A stretch of 12,093 nt of DNA from NCBI GenBank assembly GCA_016200155.1, contig JACQFG010000143.1, positions 1 through 12,093 of the forward strand, read 5' to 3'. Shown here piece by piece: positions 7,178 to 12,093 of the stretch. The notes below the pieces were generated by a model. The model was not told where the DNA came from. It saw nothing but the letters and a program-made list of their open reading frames with translations, and ran no database searches. The position numbers and the translations under genes are program-made. Position 1 is the first letter of the stretch. Each line of letters starts with the position of its first letter. This stretch comes from Planctomycetota bacterium. GTDB taxonomy: Bacteria > Planctomycetota > Planctomycetia > Gemmatales > Gemmataceae.

Positions 7178-7315
7178 GTGGGCGTACAAGCTCAGGGCGA
7201 AAATCGTGCGGCAGGCGGATTCTTGGCCGAGATCGATCGGATGGAACTGGAAGTTCGTGAGTATTTCGGTTACGCTACATTCATCCCTGACAGCAAATCC
7301 ATTCCGAGGACGTGA
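7178..7315 (+). pseudogene. Short reading frame resembling the small partner protein at 8009-8212; probable relict
   Basis: From a GTG at 7178 (or an ATG at 7241) this frame ends at 7315, three bases before the DUF433 start. GGFLAEIDRMELEVREYF in it matches GGYRAEVERMQREVLDYL of the protein at 8009-8212 at about 9 of 18 positions, with most others conservative. The upstream half expected for a whole copy is not in this frame: a stop lies at about 7142. A neighbouring frame reads TRRRLRETGYRIIEAGGRLE and could be the missing N-terminal part after a frameshift. No good ribosome site is seen for the GTG. It is most likely a decayed or truncated paralogue, but a functional 45-residue peptide cannot be excluded. 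Confidence 0.4.
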
Positions 7316-7318
7316 CGC

Positions 7319-7534
7319 ATGTTCGACCGCATCACCTTTGACCAAAAAATCATGGGCGGCCGCGCCTGCATCCGCGGCATGCGCATTCCCGTGTCGATCA
7401 TCGTCGGCCAGATCGCGTACGGTGCGACCACGGATGAGATTCTCGTCGGCTATCCCGACCTCGAAAAAGCGGACATCGAACAGGCATTGCAATATGCGGC
7501 GTGGTTGACGCAGGAACGAGTGCGCAGCGCGTGA
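7319..7534 (+). CDS. DUF433 family protein (antitoxin-like)
   Basis: A 71-residue protein with the DUF433 pattern: FDRITFDQKIMGGRACIRGMRIPV, then a helix-turn-helix-like part with GQIAYGATTDEILVGYPDLEKADIEQALQYAAW. Family members usually precede a DUF5615 (PIN-like, Mut7-C-type) gene and act as its antitoxin and DNA-binding partner. Here the next gene is a nucleotidyltransferase-fold protein and no DUF5615 frame is seen, so this copy looks orphaned. GAGGA lies 8 bases before the ATG. The length is normal for the family. Confidence 0.88.
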   Translation: MFDRITFDQKIMGGRACIRGMRIPVSIIVGQIAYGATTDEILVGYPDLEKADIEQALQYAAWLTQERVRSA

Positions 7535-7571
7535 GAGTGATTTCCTTCCCTCGGCCAAAGCTGGAGTTCGC

Positions 7572-8012
7572 ATGCCGCTGCCTGACTTCAACGAATTTGG
7601 CGATCTTCCAGAGGGGTCGTATCCGGCCACGCTGGCCGAAGTAATCGCCCGCTTCGGTTCCGGGACGCCTCAACGAAAAGCGGTCACGGATCGGCTACAG
7701 CGGATTCACCAACTTGCGGCGGCCACGAATCATTTGGACCGGATCCTCGTTTTCGGAAGCTATGTCTCGGACGTTGCGGAGCCTAACGATGTTGACGTGA
7801 TTCTCGTGATGCGGGACGAATATCGTCCGGAGCAATGTCCTGCGGAATCCGCGGTGTTGTTCGACCACGCTCGCGCGGATGCCGAACTGGGAGCAAGCAT
7901 TTTCTGGCTGCGGCCTGCGATGTTGCTCGTCGAACCGCTTGAGCAGTTTTTGGCCTTTTGGCAAACCAAGCGGGGCGGCCAACGACGCGGTGTTGTGGAG
8001 ATATCACCATGA
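7572..8012 (+). CDS. Nucleotidyltransferase-fold protein (DUF6932-like), possible toxin-like partner
   Basis: A 146-residue protein. Residues 58-79 hold the Pol-beta/MNT signature: RILVFGSYVSDVAEPNDVDV, in which G62-S63, nine residues, then D73-x-D75 fits the hG-S-X9-D-X-D rule for metal and nucleotide binding. The opening (MPLPDFNEFGDLPEGSYPATLAEVIARF) and the C-terminal GGQRRGVVEIS are like the DUF6932 group of small nucleotidyltransferase-like proteins. No third catalytic carboxylate is obvious. GGAG stands 5 bases before the ATG. The stop overlaps the start of the next small gene (ATGA at 8009-8012), so the two are probably translated together. Such a pair resembles MNT-type toxin-antitoxin modules, but the activity, nucleotide transfer to RNA or protein, is inference. 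Confidence 0.82.
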   Translation: MPLPDFNEFGDLPEGSYPATLAEVIARFGSGTPQRKAVTDRLQRIHQLAAATNHLDRILVFGSYVSDVAEPNDVDVILVMRDEYRPEQCPAESAVLFDHARADAELGASIFWLRPAMLLVEPLEQFLAFWQTKRGGQRRGVVEISP

Positions 8013-8212
8013 TTCAGAACGATCAGGAACTGAAAGTCACGCGCGAACGGATTTCGTACCTGCTCGACCTGCTGACTCGGCTGCGCATCAGCAGCCGCCC
8101 CGAAGAGCTGGGCCTCGTTTCAGGCGGCTATCGTGCCGAAGTCGAGCGCATGCAGCGCGAGGTGCTCGATTACCTCACGCAACCAATGGCCCCGACGGCA
8201 AAGGCGGGCTGA
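8009..8212 (+). CDS. Small helical partner of the nucleotidyltransferase-fold protein
   Basis: A 67-residue, highly charged protein: a first helix TRERISYLLDLLTRLR, a link SSRPEELGLVSG, and a second helix GYRAEVERMQREVLDYL. The pattern suggests a helical hairpin that could bind another protein. It starts within the stop of the preceding gene (ATGA), with GGAG 8 bases upstream, so the two products are likely made in fixed proportion, as in two-gene toxin-antitoxin units. I recall similar small proteins in planctomycetes and cyanobacteria but cannot name a characterised family. An earlier ATG at 7958 in the same frame lies inside the nucleotidyltransferase gene and is unlikely. Confidence 0.75.
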   Translation: MIQNDQELKVTRERISYLLDLLTRLRISSRPEELGLVSGGYRAEVERMQREVLDYLTQPMAPTAKAG

Positions 8213-8250
8213 GTAAGCGACTGGCCGGCGAGCGAATCAAACGGACGCGA

Positions 8251-8442
8251 TTGATTCAATCCGACCAGTACGTCGTTGCGGTCGAGGTCGAGATGGTCAT
8301 TCCGCCGGACGACCCGAGCGAGCCGTGCTACGAAGCCGAAACGGTAAAGTTTTTGCGCGACGTCAAGGAACACGCCGAGCGCGGCGAGTTGAGCTGGTTG
8401 AAAAAGCATGGCAAGGTCTACGCGGCGGTTGGGGCGGAGTGA
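8251..8442 (+). CDS. Small conserved acidic protein, unknown function
   Basis: From a TTG at 8251 the frame gives 63 residues: LIQSDQYVVAVEVEMVIPPD, then DPSEPCYEAETVKFLRDVKE, then HAERGELSWLKKHGKVYAAV. The only in-frame ATG (8293) would leave a 49-residue product. The start is uncertain because neither has a strong ribosome site, but the protein itself is credible: a truncated duplicate at 8657-8756 differs from it mostly at synonymous positions, the mark of selection on this protein. The shape is a short beta-strand, an acidic loop, and helices ending in WLKKHGKVY. I recall such proteins in planctomycetes, without known function. It begins 38 bases after the preceding gene and is probably in the same transcript. 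Confidence 0.65.
   Translation: MIQSDQYVVAVEVEMVIPPDDPSEPCYEAETVKFLRDVKEHAERGELSWLKKHGKVYAAVGAE
8298..8385 (+). repeat. Direct repeat, copy 1 (inside the small acidic protein gene)
   Basis: Bases 8298-8345 are identical to 8665-8712 over 48 bases. The following 40 bases match with eight differences, the last at 8388 being just past the end. The copies lie 367 bases apart in the same orientation. Confidence 0.9.
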
Positions 8443-8451
8443 GGTGGGGCG

Positions 8452-8655
8452 ATGAAGACGATTACAATCACGGAACAAGGCGCCAGGAGGTCGCGCACGC
8501 TGCGGTCGATTCTTGAAGAAGCGCACGAGCAGCTTCAAAAAGGCGAAGGGATTCCGCACGAAGAATTCTGGCGGCAAGTAGCGGAAGCACGTCGCAAACC
8601 GGGACCGCTCTCGCGCGGGAGGAAATCCAAAGCCCGCGCGACGACCCGAGCTTGA
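8452..8655 (+). CDS. Small antitoxin-like protein
   Basis: A 67-residue basic protein, MKTITITEQGARRSRTLRSI, then LEEAHEQLQKGEGIPHEEFW and RQVAEARRKPG. A short N-terminal beta-strand followed by helices with the GIPHEEFW turn resembles RelB/ParD-type antitoxins, which form ribbon-helix-helix dimers. The family assignment is tentative. GAGG lies 7 bases before the ATG, and the gene starts 9 bases after the acidic protein stop. No toxin frame follows; a broken copy of the acidic protein gene begins at its stop. The last residues (KSKARATTRA) are very basic and may have been altered by the recombination that placed the duplicate there. Confidence 0.7.
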   Translation: MKTITITEQGARRSRTLRSILEEAHEQLQKGEGIPHEEFWRQVAEARRKPGPLSRGRKSKARATTRA

Positions 8656-8656
8656 A

Positions 8657-8756
8657 GACGTGGCCATTCCGCCGGACGACCCGAGCGAGCCGTGCTACGA
8701 AGCCGAAACGGTGAAGTTCCTTTGCGATGTCTAGGAACACGCCGAGCGCGGTGAAA
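8657..8756 (+). pseudogene. Truncated, stop-containing duplicate of the small acidic protein gene (direct repeat, copy 2)
   Basis: In frame from GTG 8660 it reads VAIPPDDPSEPCYEAETVKF, then LCDV, then TAG (8732-8734), then EHAERGE. The parent gene has RDVKEHAERGE, so one Arg became Cys and one Lys codon became a stop. The other coding changes (GTA/GTG, TTT/TTC, TTG/CTT, GAC/GAT, GGC/GGT, GAG/GAA) are synonymous. The parent N-terminus and the C-terminal WLKKHGKVY are missing. The homology starts near the stop of the gene at 8452-8655. Confidence 0.8.
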
Positions 8757-8777
8757 ACGAGTTGACTGAGCATTCAG

Positions 8778-9608
8778 ATGGAATCGGAAACCGAACTCGA
8801 TCGGCTGGACCGCGAATGGCGAGCGGAGAGCGTGCGATATTTCGTTATGGATCCGCGCGGTCTGCGCGAACCCGGCCCAGCCCAGCATCTGATTGTTCAT
8901 TTCGCGCTTCTCGGATTTTTTGCCGTGGTCATGATGGGCGGCATCTCGATTGCGCCTGGAATTGCGACAAAAAACCGGCTGCTGATGTTGGGCGCCTTGC
9001 TGCTGATTTTAGGTGCCGTGCTGTGTTATACCATTTATCAATACCGCAATTCCCTTGGCTACGAAAGGGCGCGAGCCGCCTATCTCCGCAAACGTGCGGC
9101 GATCAAGTCGAAGAGTGAGATTCCGGAAGGAGCTTTTTCGGAATCGGCCACGATAAATGTTGCGGACAAGTGGCCGCCGTTTTCTGCGACACGGCCATTT
9201 CACTTCGCGAGAGATCGCGTGTTTCGCATTCGCACGGAGGGCGAAAATCTCTATTTCGCTCGCATCGCTGGCCAGATGGATGCTCATAGCGTTTCCATGC
9301 GCATGGTGGACGCCGTCGATCAGGCGTCGTTCGCGGAATTGGTGGGTGGAACCGCTGACGACATGATCATTCCGCTTTACGATGTCAAGGCATCGACCAT
9401 CGACTTTCCGGGCCTCCTCAATTTTGGGCATGGAAAGATTGTCGCCGTCTGGCGAGTACGGCTGAAGAGCAATGCAACGCTCAAGTTCTATATCAATGAC
9501 GAGATGGAATTGAAGCGGGCGATCCAGACGTTGAGCGAAATTCTCGCTGGTCAGTTGAGGCTCAAATTGCGCTGGGACGAAACTCGGCACGTTTTTGTAA
9601 AATCTTGA
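8778..9608 (+). CDS. Two-helix membrane protein with a C-terminal soluble domain, unknown function
   Basis: A 276-residue protein. A charged N-terminus contains LDREWRAESVRYFVMDPRGL. Two membrane helices follow (about 38-61 and 68-88, with GALLLILGAVLCYTIY), then a soluble part of about 180 residues with alternating strands, for example FRIRTEGENLYFARIAGQM, and a helix near the end (MELKRAIQTLSEILAGQLRL). With a short loop between the helices, the soluble part would face the same side as the N-terminus, probably the cytoplasm. Only a weak ribosome site is seen before the ATG. I do not recognise the family. The next gene starts 47 bases on, on the same strand. Confidence 0.75.
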   Translation: MESETELDRLDREWRAESVRYFVMDPRGLREPGPAQHLIVHFALLGFFAVVMMGGISIAPGIATKNRLLMLGALLLILGAVLCYTIYQYRNSLGYERARAAYLRKRAAIKSKSEIPEGAFSESATINVADKWPPFSATRPFHFARDRVFRIRTEGENLYFARIAGQMDAHSVSMRMVDAVDQASFAELVGGTADDMIIPLYDVKASTIDFPGLLNFGHGKIVAVWRVRLKSNATLKFYINDEMELKRAIQTLSEILAGQLRLKLRWDETRHVFVKS

Positions 9609-9655
9609 ATGCGATGATGGCGGCGAAGATCGACTCTCATTCCTTCGAGGCAGCC

Positions 9656-11302
9656 ATGAAAAAACAGATGACCTTGCTCGGCGCATTTGCATTGATGTGT
9701 TCAATCTTCGTTCATGCACCTGTCGGCGCGGGTGGCACGCAGCCGAACTACCCGATCCAATTCCGCGACGTCACCAAGGCCTCCGGCCTCTACGAGCCGC
9801 TCGCCGGCATCATGGGGCATGGGGCGGCGGTCGGCGATTTCGATGGCGATGGCAAGGTCGATATCTACGTCGGCGGGTTCTGCGATCGGCCCGATTCCGA
9901 GTACAAACCCGCCAAGGGGCCGGTCAAGAATTATCTCTTTCGCAACCTCGGCAACGGCAAGTTCGAGATCGTTGATCAGCCCGCCATCAGCTACTTTGGC
10001 CGAACGTCGGGGGCCGTCTTTGCCGATCTGCGCAACTCCGGGAACCTCGATCTCTATGCGGCCAACAACACGAAGGGGAAGAGCAACAAGGACGTTGAGC
10101 CGCAGCGGTCGGCGCAATTGCGGTTCGCGCAGCTCTTTCGCAATGACAAGGGGAAGTTCACCGACGTCAGCGAATCGAGCGGCGCTTGTCCCAAGACGCT
10201 GCGGACGGCGCGCAACATCGGCGTGCTCGACTACGACGGCGATGGGCTGCTCGATCTCTTCGTCGTCGAGGACAAGTTCATCGCCAAGCCGAGCTGCCGA
10301 CTGTTTCGCAATCTCGGCAACATGAAGTTCGAGGATGTGACCAAGGAAGTCGGCCTGCCCGATGACATCCACGGACTTGGCTGTGCGATCGCCGACCTCA
10401 ACGGCGATGGCCGGCCTGACATCTTCGTCGCGCATTCGAATCGCCTGTTCCTCAGTCAGGTCAAGGACGGCAAGACGACCTACCGCGAGGACGTCGAGCT
10501 GCGCGAGGTGTTGCAGTGGAAGCCGCTCAACAACAGCGACTGGCCGTGCGGCGCGGTGTTCGCCGACATCAATAATGATGGGCTGCTCGACCTGATCGTC
10601 ACGAGCCATCACGTCAAGTGCCGCAACAAGGTGTTCATCAACGGCGGCCTGAAGAACGGCATCCCGCAGTTCCGCGATGTGACCAAGGAGGTCGGCCTCG
10701 ACGAGATCGTGCCCGTAAAATGTCCGCACGTCGAGGTGCAGGATTTCGACAACGACGGCCTGCCCGACATCTACACGTCGGCCGCGTGGATCGACGACAA
10801 GGGGAACATCACGCCGCTGATCTATCGCAATCTCGGCATCAAGAACGGTCTGCCGAAGTTCGCGGCGCCGATGCCGTTTACGGCGCCGTCGAAGGGGGAG
10901 GGGAGTGCGGGCATGGTCTACTTCCCCGTGGGGCCGTCGCTCGATTTCGACGGCGATGGCCGGATCGATCTGTTCCTCGTGAACTGGTTTCAGGGTAATC
11001 ACTGCCGGTTGATGCGCAACGAGTCGGCGGAAAAAAATTGGCTCGACGTGAAGGTCGAGGGCAAGAAGATGAACCGCATGGGCATCGGCGCCCAGGTGAC
11101 ACTCTTTGAACCGGGAACGAAGAAGCTGCTCGGGTTTCAAGAGGTTACCATTGGGTACGGCTACGCCAGCGGGCAGGAGGCGATTTGTCATTTCGGCTTG
11201 AACAAGATCGACACGGTCAACGTCGAGGTCCGGTTCCCGGATGGGCGAATTGTGCTGTACGAGAATGTGAGGGCGAAACAGCGGTTGAAGATTGCGGAGT
11301 GA
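9656..11302 (+). CDS. Secreted FG-GAP/VCBS repeat protein with C-terminal ASPIC/UnbV domain
   Basis: The ATG at 9656 (MKKQMTLLGAFALM) is chosen because it opens a signal peptide (cleavage probably near Ala22-Gly27) and has GAGG 5 bases upstream; an in-frame ATG at 9605 would put 17 residues before it. The product has 548 residues. Calcium-binding-type motifs recur at 61 (DFDGDGKVD), 124 (degenerate, DLRNSGNLD), 192 (DYDGDGLLD), 247 (DLNGDGRPD), 304 (DINNDGLLD), 363 (DFDNDGLPD) and 430 (DFDGDGRID). Seven such repeats fit a seven-bladed integrin-like propeller. Residues about 462-545 are an ASPIC/UnbV domain with NWLDVKVEGK, GIGAQVTLF, GYGYASGQE and VEVRFPDGR. This CRTAC1-like architecture is common and expanded in planctomycetes. 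The partner or substrate is unknown; it acts outside the cytoplasm. Confidence 0.93.
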   Translation: MKKQMTLLGAFALMCSIFVHAPVGAGGTQPNYPIQFRDVTKASGLYEPLAGIMGHGAAVGDFDGDGKVDIYVGGFCDRPDSEYKPAKGPVKNYLFRNLGNGKFEIVDQPAISYFGRTSGAVFADLRNSGNLDLYAANNTKGKSNKDVEPQRSAQLRFAQLFRNDKGKFTDVSESSGACPKTLRTARNIGVLDYDGDGLLDLFVVEDKFIAKPSCRLFRNLGNMKFEDVTKEVGLPDDIHGLGCAIADLNGDGRPDIFVAHSNRLFLSQVKDGKTTYREDVELREVLQWKPLNNSDWPCGAVFADINNDGLLDLIVTSHHVKCRNKVFINGGLKNGIPQFRDVTKEVGLDEIVPVKCPHVEVQDFDNDGLPDIYTSAAWIDDKGNITPLIYRNLGIKNGLPKFAAPMPFTAPSKGEGSAGMVYFPVGPSLDFDGDGRIDLFLVNWFQGNHCRLMRNESAEKNWLDVKVEGKKMNRMGIGAQVTLFEPGTKKLLGFQEVTIGYGYASGQEAICHFGLNKIDTVNVEVRFPDGRIVLYENVRAKQRLKIAE

Positions 11303-11316
11303 CCATTCGCCGATGC

Positions 11317-11356
11317 TCGTTTCATGCCCGCGCGGCGCCGCGCGGGCGCTAAACGA
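11317..11356 (+). terminator. Perfect GC-rich palindrome with outer arms, between the FG-GAP and thioredoxin-like genes
   Basis: Bases 11326-11347 form a perfect 22-base palindrome with arm GCCCGCGCGGC. Outer arms TCGTTT (11317-11322) and AAACGA (11351-11356) also pair, across a 3x3 internal loop. It begins 14 bases after the FG-GAP stop. It could end transcription, stabilise the mRNA end or be a dimer-binding operator. There is no U-run after it, so its role is open. Confidence 0.5.
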
Positions 11357-11375
11357 AGACAGGGAAAACCGATCG

Positions 11376-11711
11376 ATGCCCTACACCGCCGACTATGCCG
11401 ACGTCGAGCCGACGCGGGCCGAGATCGATGCGATCGCGGGGCCGGTGCTCGTGGAGTTCGGGGCGCCGTGGTGTCCGCATTGCCAGGTGGTGCAGCCGAC
11501 CTTGCAAGATCTGCTGGCGCGGTTCCCCGACGTGCGGCACATCAAGATCTACGACGGGCGCGGCCAGCCGCTGGGCCGATCGTTTCGCGTCAAGCTTTGG
11601 CCGAACCTGGTGTTTCGCCGTGATGGCGCGACTCTGCTGCAACTGGCTCGGCCGGCCGACGCAGAGATTATCGAAGGATGCCGGATTTTCGCAGCCGATG
11701 AGCACCGCTGA
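11376..11711 (+). CDS. Thioredoxin-like protein
   Basis: A 111-residue protein of thioredoxin fold. PVLVEFGAPWCPHCQVVQP carries the active site WCPHC (C33, C36). LWPNLVF provides the cis-proline (P76) that faces it, and FRRDGATL is the following beta-hairpin. The CPHC dipeptide differs from the CGPC of standard thioredoxins and is nearer the oxidising CPHC of DsbA, though the protein lacks the DsbA helical insert. No signal peptide is seen from this start, so it should be cytoplasmic. An in-frame ATG at 11292 would add 28 residues coded across the palindrome and is less likely. AGGGA lies about 10 bases before the ATG. Its 3' end overlaps the next gene by 14 bases. Confidence 0.9.
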   Translation: MPYTADYADVEPTRAEIDAIAGPVLVEFGAPWCPHCQVVQPTLQDLLARFPDVRHIKIYDGRGQPLGRSFRVKLWPNLVFRRDGATLLQLARPADAEIIEGCRIFAADEHR

Positions 11712-12093
11712 ACAACCTGCCGATGTGTTGCCGACGCCGATCGCACCGCCGTTGCACATGCGGTATGCAGTCTGGTGGCTGCTGTTCCTTGCCGGGGGCA
11801 TCGCGGCCAGCCTCCTGCACGACGCGCTGTGGGATGACTTCGTCATCGCGGGCTATCTCGGCGCCGGCGTGATGGCGGTCGCCATCGCCCGATGGCGCGC
11901 ACACCGGGATAGTAACGGCCTCGCCGCCTGGACGTTCGCCGTTGGGCGCGGGCTACTGCTCGGGGTGCTGCTATTGGGTCACGGCATGCTGACCTGGGCC
12001 AGCGCCGACGCCGTCGGGCGGGGCGAAGCAGGAGAGCCGGCGCTGTGGGTCATCCGCATCGTGCTGGCGCTGTTTTTCGGCGCCGTCGTGCTC
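11698..12093 (+). CDS. Integral membrane protein, partial (runs off the right edge)
   Basis: An ATG at 11698, inside the end of the thioredoxin-like gene, opens a frame of 132 codons without a stop to the window edge. After a Pro-rich head (MSTAEQPADVLPTPIAPPLH) come hydrophobic segments at about 22-36 (YAVWWLLFLAGGIAAS), 44-60 (VIAGYLGAGVMAVAIA), 73-90 (FAVGRGLLLGVLLLGHG) and 115-132 (WVIRIVLALFFGAVVL). At least four membrane helices are therefore present. An in-frame ATG at 11758 is an alternative start. The family is not recognised. The overlap suggests translation coupled to the thioredoxin-like protein. Confidence 0.7.
   Translation, partial: MSTAEQPADVLPTPIAPPLHMRYAVWWLLFLAGGIAASLLHDALWDDFVIAGYLGAGVMAVAIARWRAHRDSNGLAAWTFAVGRGLLLGVLLLGHGMLTWASADAVGRGEAGEPALWVIRIVLALFFGAVVL

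Noticed and set aside
7879..8442. One continuous 187-codon frame across the nucleotidyltransferase, partner and acidic protein genes
   Set aside because: Only its last 63 codons look like protein; the first part is out of frame with two genes that have good starts and motifs.
9836..10980. Recurring GATTTCGATGGCGATGG-like DNA as a tandem repeat
   Set aside because: The recurrence comes from coding of DxDxDG motifs in separate propeller blades at irregular spacing, not from a DNA repeat array.
9701..11191. A 496-codon minus-strand open frame
   Set aside because: It is the mirror of the Asp-rich FG-GAP gene; its repeated Ala-Ile-Val-Glu patterns are complements of GAT/GGC-rich calcium-motif codons.

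Overview
The window looks like GC-rich chromosomal DNA from a planctomycete, probably of the Gemmata/Isosphaera/Pirellula kind. This rests on gene content, not on any search. The pointers are a cytochrome b that leads into a two-haem cytochrome c tail, a cytochrome-c'-like lipoprotein beside it, a Kdo8P synthase, an FG-GAP/ASPIC secreted protein, and small accessory proteins of types I associate with this phylum.

Left part (1-3634, all minus strand, read right to left): a respiratory quinol:cytochrome c oxidoreductase operon. A good sigma70-like promoter (3606-3634) precedes the Rieske protein (2941-3555). Next come the cytochrome b part (start 2891) and the c-type tail (650-2038), then a lipoprotein cut by the window edge (1-566). 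Cytochrome b and the c tail appear to be one fusion gene broken near 1989-2000. The frame changes there, and the PEWY motif and one membrane helix are missing.

Middle (3643-6789, minus strand): kdsA (5869-6789) is joined by an ATGA overlap to a large lipoprotein with a transglutaminase-like region that lacks the expected cysteine (3707-5872). A long hairpin lies just after the lipoprotein stop.

Right-centre (6908-9608, plus strand): an accessory patch of small genes. It holds a small membrane protein, a relict partner-like reading frame, a DUF433 antitoxin-like gene, a nucleotidyltransferase-fold gene overlapping a small partner by ATGA, a small conserved acidic protein, and an antitoxin-like protein. 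A broken duplicate of the acidic protein follows, then a two-helix membrane protein. The patch resembles a collection of toxin-antitoxin-like pieces, several without a partner.

Right end (9656-12093, plus strand): a secreted seven-motif FG-GAP/UnbV protein, a GC-rich palindrome, a thioredoxin-like protein with WCPHC, and an overlapping membrane protein that runs off the window. No tRNA, rRNA, CRISPR array or transposase was seen.
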